Shown here piece by piece: positions 34,677 to 44,624 of a DNA stretch of 64,000 nt (its first letter is position 1; each line of letters starts with the position of its first letter). The notes under the pieces are model-generated. The model searched no databases and was not told the origin of the DNA. It saw only the letters and a list, made by a program, of their open reading frames with translations. The stretch lies in the NCBI RefSeq assembly GCF_047511655.1, contig NC_133391.1, positions 122,210,384-122,274,383 of the forward strand. The letters run 5' to 3'. The stretch is from Castor canadensis (lineage: Eukaryota > Chordata > Mammalia > Rodentia > Castoridae). Position numbers and translations under genes: made by a program.

Positions 34677-37667
34677 AACATAACTTCAGGGGTGGGGGGG
34701 AATGGTAACCTTTTTTACAAACTTATTTATGAAGATAGTAAATACTTAGCACTGCAAGTTGTACTTTAAAAACAAATGAACAAAAAATACCAATTTTTCA
34801 GATGAAGGTATAAAGGAAAAGTGATAATCCAACAAACACCACATCTGTTTGGGAACTGTGGACTATGGCCAGGCTATTTTCCAGGTGAGGCTCTGGACTG
34901 GGAATGGGCCACCTCCTGCTCCGGGAAGCAGCCAGTGTTAAGTGTCTGGCTTTCTGCTCCATCGCCTAAGAAATGCAGAGCTGAGGCCTGGGTGCCCTGT
35001 GACCAACTGCAAGTCACAGGTCCTGACCATAGTGGATCCTCTGTCAGCACGGCATTGTGACCCCGCAAATGATCTCTCCAGTCACTTCCTAGCTGCATCC
35101 CCTGCCCAGACTGCCCATTTCACTATGGAAACTGCAGCCTGGAATCGCTCAATGAATTCTGAGAGGAATTCTGACTTCCTGGGCCAGCATGCAGCAAACG
35201 TGTTTTATTTGTTGAATTTGTCAACTCCTGACTATGTCAGGTGCATGCCAGCATCATTTTACTCAGAGACATATGGGACTCCATTTTGAAAAATATGGTC
35301 ATCAAAAAATGCATCAGGTTTGGTTACAGTTTAAAGGAATTCTAGATGAAATACAGTAACAAATAATCTGAAACCACTGAAAAAATAAGTTTTATACATT
35401 CTACAAATTTAAATTGTTATGATAGCTTTGTTTAATGTGAATTCAACCACATTTAGAAAGTGAAAACAGAGTTTCAGAGTTTCCCCTTTCCTCTTCTTCT
35501 TTGTTAATAATAGACTAGAACAGAAACCAATTGTGTTCCAAAGAGGAAGAATGTGCTAGAACTTTATAATTTTCCCATACCTGGAAACTGTTGGTTGTAT
35601 CTCCATGTAAGGACTTTCTCCCTCCTTGGTCTTAATAGGATATATGCTTATTTAGCAATATAAAATGGAGGGTTTTTTTCTTCCTTGGTGGAAAATCTTG
35701 AAATGAATCAAATTTTAACTTCTTATTGTCTTGCTTGTAAGTGCCATACTTCCTCTCATTTGTTAAAAAAAAAAAGAAAGAAAGAAAGTAAAAGGACAGA
35801 ACCCAAAGCTTGATTTATACCTTGAGATGAACTGCCTATTGTGTCAGCCAAAGTCAGAACTATATAGGGTTTGCCACGTGCCCAGGGAGTAGAGCCACCA
35901 CTCCTTGACTTTTGCCAATCAGGCACATCCCATTGGCCAGGATCACCTGACCACTGGGTCCCAGACCATAACCTGGAGGAAGCTCAAAGCTGGGATCTGA
36001 GGCATGGTTCCTCTCTGACAGTTCTGGCAGCTGACCCAACCAGACACCAAGGCAACCCCAAGAAGAAGAGTGCACTCCCAGGTGACAACATTCTGAGGAC
36101 AGAAAACAAATGGAGTTGCTGGGCCTTCCAGAAACAAAGGGACATGATGATCCTACAAAAACAAAGGTCTGGAGAATGAGGAACAGATGGTGTGGGAGAA
36201 GAATGAAAATCCCTACTTAAAATGAGAAACATAAAAAATCCCAGGGGAAGAAACATTAAAGAGATAGACACCACAGAAGAAAGGATTGATTGCTTAAAAG
36301 ACAGATCTTATAGGAAAATGATTTGCAGAAAGAAAATGCAATAGCAGTAAAATGGATGGCAAAGAAATATATGTAACCTAGAAGAGAAGCAAAGGAAAAG
36401 AATGTGATGGTCATTTCCTGAGCACAGAGACCAGAAGGATTGCAAGATCGTGACCAAAGCCCCATCAATCTCCATCTACAATGAAAAAAATCCCTACTGC
36501 TGGGGTTTGTTTGCTTTTGTGCTTAAGTCAGAAATGATGATTTGTTCAGGATTTTAGATTAGAAGCGAAAATTTTAGTAAACATTCTTAGGCACAATTGT
36601 TTCATTATTTTGAAATCAAAATATCAAATGTAAGTTGCCCCAAACTAGCAAACTTTCACACCAAAACCAAAAATCCTCAATGTGTTCCAGTTACACAGGA
36701 GTTAGAACTGTGTAGAATAAGTTTTCTCAGTATATTTGCAAGAAAGAAAATTTCATGAGTCTACTTGGAGCAAATAACACTTCTCTCTGGGAGACTGTTA
36801 AGAGGGGAGAGACTTTCAATTCTAGCTTTCCCAAAATTGGTTGCTTTAAACACTTGTTAGAAGGACTCCAAGTATTTGCTTTAAAACAGACAGAAGCTGG
36901 TGTATGAAATTCAAACCATGTCTAGATAGGTGTTTAGAAGACATATGCAGATATTCAGATATTTCCACAGCAAAAGCTGTCCACGCAGAATCTTGACCTT
37001 TCACTTAGAGTTCCTCAACTCTTTCTGGCGCTCCACACAGGCTAACTGCAAACCTTATACAATAGGGAGAACAGTAGTAAGAGGGACTTAGTATGCAGAC
37101 CTGGCCAAACACCTTAATTAGCTTCTTCATATGTACATACAGTTAATCTCAGCTCTACTTAACTATTAACAGTCATCAGGTCCCCTAATTCAGAAACTCT
37201 GTATCAGTGATAAATTGAGCCTGGGGTAGCCATCTCTTGGCCCCATCATTAAGGAGGCTTATTTTGAGTGGCCTTTGCAGTCCAAGGCCCAGAAAGTCAC
37301 ACCAGCTCACTGGTTGTGAGCAGTGAAAGTTTTGGCGGGCAGTCCGTGGCCCCAGTGGTAGCTCAGAGCTGCAGAGTCTGTGTAATTAAGAAAATGCATG
37401 TGTGTGTGTGTGTGTGTGTGTGTGGAGTGACCTGCAGGCCTGGAGACCAAGTCAGCATGTCCTTGGCATTTACTAAGTCCAGATGTCTTTATCTTCTGGG
37501 CAGGAAGTCAGAGCCTGTCCAGATGGCATCTTGATTGCTTTGCGGCCTAGCTGATTAAATTTCTAAGCTTGACATCTCTTCCAAATTCACACTCCATCCT
37601 ACAAAAATGTAGTTGTCAACTAAGTGCCAGGAGGAATTCCTCTAGAGGATAGAAGCCTAGGTGAAAG
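34677..37667. other. Intergenic, nothing recognised
   Basis: Contains a short GAAA run (35770-35788) and a TG repeat (37399-37424). Overlapping 60-115 codon frames at 34.8-35.3 and 35.86-36.27 kb lack any recognisable domain. Confidence 0.4.
37399..37424 (+). repeat. (TG)13 microsatellite
   Basis: Thirteen TG units after 'aaaatgca'. Confidence 0.95.
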
Positions 37668-37934
37668 TTATAGTTTGAATGTGAAATGTCCCCCACAGGC
37701 TCATGTGTTCCAGCCTAGGTCCCCAGCTGGTGGCACTATTTGGGGAGGTTTCTGGAAATGTTAGGAGGTAGGATCTGGGTGGAGGAAAGGGCATAATATA
37801 AACCTGAGTCCCTGGGCCACCCACGCCAGGCACATCTCCTGCCATATGGCTGGGCTTCTGGGATCCTTTCCATTACAGCAAAGGGAGTGCTTCAGAAACA
37901 GCATGATGGGGGCAACAGAGTAAGTGTGGAATAA
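37668..37934 (+). mobile_element. Solitary LTR, MaLR/ERVL-like (same family as 12.4 kb)
   Basis: 'agtttgaatgtgaaatgtcc', 'caggctcatgtgttccagcc' and 'ccccagctggtggcactatt' parallel the 12364 copy; the 3' half is diverged. It carries a CTCF-like word (37723-37736). Confidence 0.6.
37723..37736 (+). promoter_or_regulatory. CTCF-like motif inside an LTR (plus)
   Basis: CCAGCTGGTGGCAC matches 13 of 14 core positions; T replaces the core A. Confidence 0.3.
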
Positions 37935-38135
37935 GACAGAGCTACTTACGGGTTCTGGGTCTTCCACTGACCTCGTTTATATTCCTGAGCCACTCTGGTC
38001 TTGGTTTGCTTATCTATACATTTGAGATAAAAATAGAGCCTATACGAACAAGTTCTGAAATTATGTATGACAAGGTATGTCAAGTGCTTATAGGAGTACC
38101 TGCCACCTAGTAATTGCTCTCTACATATCATTTAA
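37935..38135 (+). mobile_element. MIR SINE
   Basis: 'cctgagccactctggtcttg', 'ttgcttatctatacatttga' and 'gtacctgccacctagtaatt' match the MIR core and 3' order, diverged. Confidence 0.65.
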
Positions 38136-38191
38136 CTTTTGCCACTAATTTTACTTGACCTTTTAAGGAACTGCTCCTTAAAAACACAAAC

Positions 38192-38404
38192 CTGACCGGG
38201 CACAGTGGCTCACACCTATAATCCTAGTTACTCAGGAGGTAGAGATCAGAGGATCGCTATCTAGGCCTGTACAGACATAAAGTGAGACCCTATCCCAAAA
38301 ATTACCAACACAAAAAAGGCTAGTGGAGTGGCTCAAGTGGTTGAGCACCTACCTAGCAGTCAGGTGGCCCTGAATTCAATCCCCAGTACCACCAAACAAA
38401 CAAA
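38192..38404 (+). mobile_element. Dimeric SINE, B1-like + tRNA-like
   Basis: 'ccgggcacagtggctcacac' and 'gtgagaccctatcccaaaaa' form the B1-like unit. After an A-rich linker comes 'ggctagtggagtggctcaag' ... 'tcaatccccagtaccaccaa'. Well preserved. Confidence 0.9.
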
Positions 38405-38509
38405 TGAGGACAAGGAATCACCCTGATCATTTAGGCATAGGCCATAATAGAGGCAGTATATAATTTTTGATAGGTCTTTATGGGTTCCCCTTCTTTTCAT
38501 AAGCACTCT

Positions 38510-38600
38510 TAAGAGGTAAGCAGGGGAGAGAGTAACTTCTGTTTTATAGATGTTGGGACACTTACAGGCTTACAACATGTACAAGGTCACATTAGTCCCT
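38510..38600 (-). mobile_element. MIR-like fragment (minus)
   Basis: 'tctgttttatagatgttggg' and 'acaaggtcacattag' resemble the reverse MIR core. Weak. Confidence 0.4.
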
Positions 38601-38687
38601 ATGTCTAAGGTCACATGAGTGCCTGTGTCTGAAGAGGGAAGCCCATAAAAGTTATTGAATTCTTGACTACTCATGAAGCAAGGAATG

Positions 38688-38999
38688 AACAAAAGCCTCC
38701 CATTTGGGAGGTAGAGCTCCGGAGAATCATGATTTGAGGGCAGTCCAGGCCCCATCTTAATTAATAAAAGCTAGATATGGTGGTACATGCTTACTATCTC
38801 AGTTGGGTGGGAAGCATAAATTGGAGGATGGAGGGCCAGACCAGCCTGGCATAAATGTGAAAGCCTATTTTAAAAATAACTAAAGCAAAAAAAAAAAAAG
38901 GGCTATGAGTGTGGCTCAAGTGGTAGAGCACCTGCCTGGCAAGTGAGAGAGTGAGAGGCCCTGAGTTCAAACCCCAGTACAGAAAAAAAAAAAAAAAAG
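38688..38999 (+). mobile_element. Composite SINE, trimeric: B1-like + B1-like + tRNA-like
   Basis: The first B1-like unit is short ('tttgggaggtagagctccgg'). The second starts 'gctagatatggtggtacatg' and includes 'gggccagaccagcctggcat'. Then an A-run and the tRNA-like unit 'gtgtggctcaagtggtagag' ... 'gagttcaaaccccagtacag' with a 16-A tail. Confidence 0.85.
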
Positions 39000-41900
39000 G
39001 TACCCTTACATTACCAGCATCCAGCTCGCAAAAATGCTTCTAGTCATGCTGAGGCTCATTACAATGAAGCAAGGATGCCATGTTACCATTTGGGGAAGTT
39101 GTTGCCTACCTCTTTGATAGTTAAGGAAACCCTTTCCTCCCAAGTTCACTGTAAAGGACTAAAATCCTAACCACAGACAGGATGTAAGAAATGTTTCAGA
39201 AGGGCCAAAAGTAAATGGCTAAGTGTAATATGAATAGTCTCAACTCTTGGGACTATTAGATTCATAGGTTGTTCATTTACCTTCTTAATTAGAAAAAAAT
39301 ACAGGGTTGGATTAGGTTATTTTTAAGCCTATATTTAGCTTTAAGTTTTCTGATTTTTAATACACCACCCTTAAGACCCCTTTATTTCAGAAGAGAGAGT
39401 TTATCTCAGAATCCCAATTCCCAATCCTATCCTCTAGTCTCTGTCTCTCTCTGCCTGTTAATATTGTATCCATTTACAGTTTGAGTGAAAAACCCTAAGG
39501 ATGCCTTTAATATTTCTGCCTTCATAAAATATATCAGGTGCAAAAGAAGTTAGTGAATCACACTAACATTCTGATTAATTGAAAGTGAAAGCTTGACAGA
39601 TACTCTGTTATGTCACACACATTTTCAGAACCATGTGTGTATAGCTAAGTGACCACAAAAAATAATGAAACCCAGATTTGGGGAAAATATTCCTTCATCT
39701 GTTTTTAAATTGCTGTAATGAAGGCTTCAGAGAATGAATGCTTTCAATATTAGTCATTTTAGGAAGAGGTAAATCCTGGGGCAGAAAATACAAACTGTCC
39801 TTGGATGAGAAAAGGAAGGATTTCTGACCTCCCCTGAGTACAAAAGCCCAGTAGACTTGGACTTGAAGGTGTACAAAGACCTAGAGTGCTTAGGTGATAG
39901 AAGCAAGCTGGCTGCGCCATGTGAAGACATTGCCTGTTCTGGTTTTTTGCTGTTGGCAGCAGTGCCATCAACAATACATAGAACATTCCCACCCCATATC
40001 TGCCACTTTTTGATTGTTTTGAGTTGAAGACAATAAAGATTTATTTATTTATAGAGGTAGGAAGGTGCTCTGTCCTCCCCATTTCTTCCTAAAAGCAGGG
40101 CATAAATTCCCCATGCAAGGAGTCAAAGCAGACCTTAACAACAACCCTCACCTCCCATTAGTTTCCCCTATATATTTCTCATACACTTTGCACAACTTAC
40201 TTCTCCCAGCCTAGACGTCTTTTTCCTGTATCTCATCATCTTCCCGCAATGTACTGATCTTTGTTAAAGTAGTGTAACAGCCCTTAGGTCTAATCGCTTC
40301 TTTGGAGTTCCTTCTTTTTATGAAACTCCCTGTGCCACATAAAAATATTAACAGCAAATTAAATTTTTATGCTTTTTCATCTGTGAATCTTTCTTTTGTA
40401 AGTTCAATTCACAGGCCCCAGCACAGAACCTAGAAGAAAAGTCTTTCCTCTGCTAAGAAATTAAGCAGCACATGAGGAGAGCCATGTCCCCTCTGAAGGC
40501 TTAGGGGCAGCAGCATCACTTGCTTTGTCCAGCCTCACAAGTGTCATCAACTGCAAAGGAACAGCATAGCAGCCGCTTGACCACAAAGTAGAATCAAAGG
40601 AACCACAGGCTCTGTTCTGATGTGCCTACAAAGCAGCACACCAAGCAACTTCAGATCAGAGGGTGGCAATAACTTTGAAGAGGACTCTACTTTGGGAGTA
40701 TGGTTCTGCACCTTGTATCATAACAATTTGGTAAAAAAATAAAGTAGACAAGTATTGAGAAAAATAATTGACAGAAGTAATATTAATTATAAAGTATATT
40801 CAAATATTCAAGTAGAAGTTTAGATACCAACTAGGTTTAACCATTTGGAGGTGGGGGAATGGCAGAGGAGGAAGTAGGCTTGAGTCAAAAGCAGAACCAA
40901 AACTAAATGTACTCAGAGGAAAAAGGTAAGCAAGTTTAACATCGACTGGTCCATCATCAAATGGAACTACACATCTAGTTCTTCATTAAATTTGGATCAC
41001 AAGAGCATATTTTGACTTGCACATTCTGAAAGAAAGTAATTTAGCCTTTGGATTATCACCAGAAAATGGCCTGAAGGGCCAAAGAAGGTATCCTAGGACC
41101 CCAAGTCACTCCTAGACTATAGTCACATGGAGATACAGGAAAGTGACCACATAGGATCCACGAGACATGAAAGTGGGCAGTTCTTTGGGAACACCCATGG
41201 AGAACAGGTAACCATAAAGGATGAACTACGTGGACCTCATAAAATAATAGAACAACAATAAAAAGAATGATTTAGGATATATGTAAATCTATGTTGATAT
41301 CTAATTTAAGAACACTTAAACTTCATGAGAAATTTCAAGGCCCACAGATCTGTTGTTTCTTCATTGATGTGGCAGTTGGTCAGTAGAAATAACTTGAGTT
41401 TCTGATGCCTTTTCTCAGCTTGCCCTCTCCCTCTCTGTATCTCTGACAGAAATCATTCTTAGCGTGGATGCTGACTGCTCCGCCCCTCCATTGTACTGTG
41501 GGTGATTTGGGATTGCAGCAGTCATGGTGCTCTTTGCTCCAGCCAAGAAGAGAAAGGAAGAGAAAGCACGTGTAACTTCATTTTTTTGGCTGAAGCCAAT
41601 AACTTTCCTACATAGCAAATTGAAAGTTTGTAATTTTGAAATAGGACAATGGAATTTTGAGTGAAGAAGTATCTTATAGATAAATTAATCCAACTCTGTC
41701 ATTTTACTGATGACTAACTTCAGACCCAGTGACTATCCCTATGACACACAATCAGTTAATAGCAAAACTAGGATTAAAACTCAGGTGGGTACATTTCTTG
41801 AGCAATTTGGAAAGTATTCAAATAAACTGAATGGTAGAGATTAGAAATGCATAAACTTGTGACTCAATTAGCAGAAGTAGGTATTTTTAGCCTAGAAAGG

Positions 41901-43002
41901 GGAAGAACTAGGGACATAAATATTTTCAAATACCTGAAGGATTGGCAGATAGGAAAGGGTTTGAATTTACTCCGTTAGCTGGAGAAAACCAGAATGTTTA
42001 TGTGGGCATTAGAGGGAAGATTTTAGCAGTTAAGTATAAGATTAAGTTTTTTAAATAGTCAAAATTGACCAGAACAATTTGTTGGGAGATAGTAAGATTT
42101 CTGTCACTGAGACATTTCAGAATAGACTGAGAAATAATGCAATGAGTATGTTTTGCCTACAGAGAGAAGTGGGGTAAGGGGTGTGGAGGGGAGAATTCGG
42201 GCATGAAAATCATTTGGATGGGGTAACCTTTAGGAGGATGTAATTCTTTACAACCTGGGGCCAAATAAGTGTTTCATTCTTGCTTCTGAACTCTAAAACC
42301 TATCTTCCTATCTGTTTGCAATAGTTTAAATTTTAATCTATTTCATATTTCAGGGTATTATGCCCTGAATATTTGATCTGAATGCTGTGGCAGAAGGTCA
42401 CTCATATTCATTTATTTTCTTTTACTCTTATACACTTGCAGTGGGTCTTTTGAATCCATTATGCAAACACATGCAAATCATATGCAAATGGTGTGGTCTC
42501 AGAAAATGACAAAATCTTCTGGCCTTAACCAGGCCATCAAACCTTTCTTTAAAAAGGAAAGTAATATGACTTTTCAATGTCTCTGGGGCAGGGGACAATT
42601 TCGTGAGAGTGATTTTTATATGACACTGCGACTGGTGACTCAGAGGAGTCTTTGCTTCACATTCTTTGTATTTATGTAGGGCTTTAAGGTTAAGAAAGCA
42701 TTTTCCCATATAGGATCCAATCTGTGATGTAAGCAGAACAGGAATTACAGTTCTGGTTTTGCAGATGGTGAAAAGACTCAGGAGTAAAATGACTTGGCAG
42801 TGTGGTAAGTAAGAGTCTACTTACCACTCATTTGGTAAGTAGATTCCGACACCTTGCAGTTCCCACCTCTTCCCATGCAGGATAACAGATGCCATCTTTG
42901 AAGCAAAGTAGCTGTCACTTGCCTGCATTTGCTTATACCATACTTTGCCAATAGCATCTTTACAGGTGCTCTATTGCTAAGAATAGTTATCTTAAGAAAA
43001 GC
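39000..43002. other. Intergenic, mostly unassigned
   Basis: MIR-like remnants may lie at 41690-41785 and 42700-42810 (reverse core words such as 'ttttgcagatggtgaaaaga'). No gene supported. Confidence 0.4.
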
Positions 43003-43147
43003 CTGCCAGAGGCTCACACCTGTAATCCTAGCTACGCAGGAGGCAGAAATCAGGATGATCAAGGTTAGTGGCTCAAGTGGTAGAGCACCTGCCTAGTAAT
43101 GCATGAGGCCCTGAGGTCAAACCCCAGTATTGCCAAAAAGCAAAAGA
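43003..43147 (+). mobile_element. Composite SINE with internal deletion
   Basis: A B1-like 5' half ('ggctcacacctgtaatccta', 'caggaggcagaaatcagg') runs directly into the tRNA-like unit ('agtggctcaagtggtagagc'). The B1 3' half and the A-rich linker are missing. Confidence 0.85.
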
Positions 43148-44139
43148 AAGACAGAATGTTGAATTACCTAAAACAGACCTGCACAGCGTCAAGTATGCAG
43201 TTTCTCTAACCCTCTGCACTTTTTAGCATCTGCTCTGAAATCTCCAGAGGAAGAACATTCTTCTGCTCTTCAACCATGAAGAGTAATAGCAGAGCCTTTG
43301 GAGCTGTCCAGCCCTCAAACCCCAACCTTACTCTCTAGTAGCGAAGCATCAGTTTCTACCACTATAAAATGAGGGAAATAATAGAATCTCCTTTGAGCCC
43401 ATGTGGAAATATTGTAGGATGGGGAAATGTTTGAAAAACAAAAGGAAATTCTGACCGGATGTTTGACGCATAGTAAGTGCTCAACCAATGATAGCTACTA
43501 TCATCACTTTAACGGTGGTGGTAATATAGTACAGTAGGAATAGTATCTCAAACGCTGTGAACGCTGAAGCTAAGAACTGGGCTCCTGGGAATGGAATGGG
43601 AAGACAATAACACCGATCACTTCTATCTGGGAAATTATGGGAGGTCCAGGGTAGCTAAATTCAGCCCATTGAGGAAATGCTTGCTCTTTGACTTTTTTCA
43701 TCACTGCCACATCTTGCACCAGGATGAGAACAATTGCAGTCCTGCTTCCAAGCTCTTTTGAAGGAGAAATAGAGCCCAGGCTGACATCCTTAGCCCTGCT
43801 CCCTCTAGCCAGGCTCCTTTGTTTATAGCAATTGTTTTGTTTAACCTGGGTGCATTGGGAAGGAACAAGAAGGGGCTCCACCTGAGCTGCTTTCACAGAC
43901 CTGAGTCATCAAGGGGAGAGATGGAGGCCTCCTCTCCTGGTGGGGGAAAAGATCGGTGGCAAAGATGGGTGAGGGGAGCCCAGTAGTGCTCGAAGTATAA
44001 GTAGCAGGTACCCTGCAAACCTATTGCCTCCTGCTCCAGTTCCCAGGCCCATAGCCCTCCCACCTGCTCCCAGAGTGTCCTGCCTTGTCAGCCTGTCCTA
44101 CATGCCCTCCTCTTGTGTGTCCTAGACAGCTAACAAAGT
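43148..44139. other. CD180 upstream region; possible MIR at 43310-43515
   Basis: 'actataaaatgagggaaata' and 'gcatagtaagtgctcaacca' suggest a decayed MIR. The rest is unassigned and free of SINE/LINE copies up to the gene. Confidence 0.45.
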
Positions 44140-44534
44140 CATCTCTTGTGGAGGAACAGCTTCCTGAAGCCTTGCTCATGGAGAGGAACTAGAAGCTGTT
44201 CCAGTTGACCAAACCCTTGAAACTGACTCAAAACCAGTGGGAACCATCACACTTAGAGGCCAGAGGGCTGCACCACCCATTCATGTTTGCCCGGAAATGC
44301 GCCATGGCTGGGTTTTTAGTTATTTTTGACAAAGATTGTTGGTATGCAAAAGGAACTTCCCTTTATTTGCAGCACAGAGATACTGAATGCTGAGCAGTCC
44401 ATGGCATTTCTTGTCTCAAGATCACCCTTCTGAGCAGCAATCTGGCCACCAAGTTGCCATAATAGTGTGTTTCAGTGCTTAGCTCCCTCCAGTGTTAGAT
44501 AAGGCCACCAAGCTGGGCTTGCCTTGGGCTTGGG
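44140..44534 (+). promoter_or_regulatory. Presumed CD180 promoter and 5'UTR
   Basis: This is the non-repetitive stretch directly upstream of the CD180 ATG. There is no convincing TATA box; the nearest AT-rich motif is CTTTATTTGC at about 44361-44370. Ets/PU.1-like cores occur at 44151-44157 (GAGGAAC), 44183-44189 (GAGGAAC) and 44351-44356 (AGGAAC). A one-mismatch octamer, ATGCAAAA, lies at 44344-44351. This fits a B-cell/myeloid gene, but such short motifs are common by chance. The transcription start is not placed. Confidence 0.4.
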
Positions 44535-44624
44535 ATGGCTCCCAGCATCAGCTGTCTCTTTTTGGCTGTGCTGCTTTCAGCTGGCTGTGAAGTCATCACC
44601 TCCTCAGATCAGACATGCTTCGAG
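44535..44624 (+). CDS. CD180: CD180 coding exon 1 (signal peptide)
   Basis: Thirty codons encode MAPSISCLFLAVLLSAGC and on to ...DQTCFE: a short N-terminus, a hydrophobic core (residues 7-17), then the start of the mature N-terminal cap with C28. The ATG has G at -3 and G at +4, a strong Kozak context. It lies in the position equivalent to the human start, whose product also reads ...LFSAGCKVITS. The exon ends on a full codon (GAG) and is followed by a consensus donor GTGAGT at 44625, so intron 1 is phase 0. The exon is too short to stand out as an ORF and was found by looking for the CD180 leader upstream of exon 2. Confidence 0.95.

Noticed and set aside
44361-44370. CTTTATTTGC as the TATA box of CD180
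   Set aside because: Poor match and no supporting start-site evidence; the promoter is treated as TATA-less.
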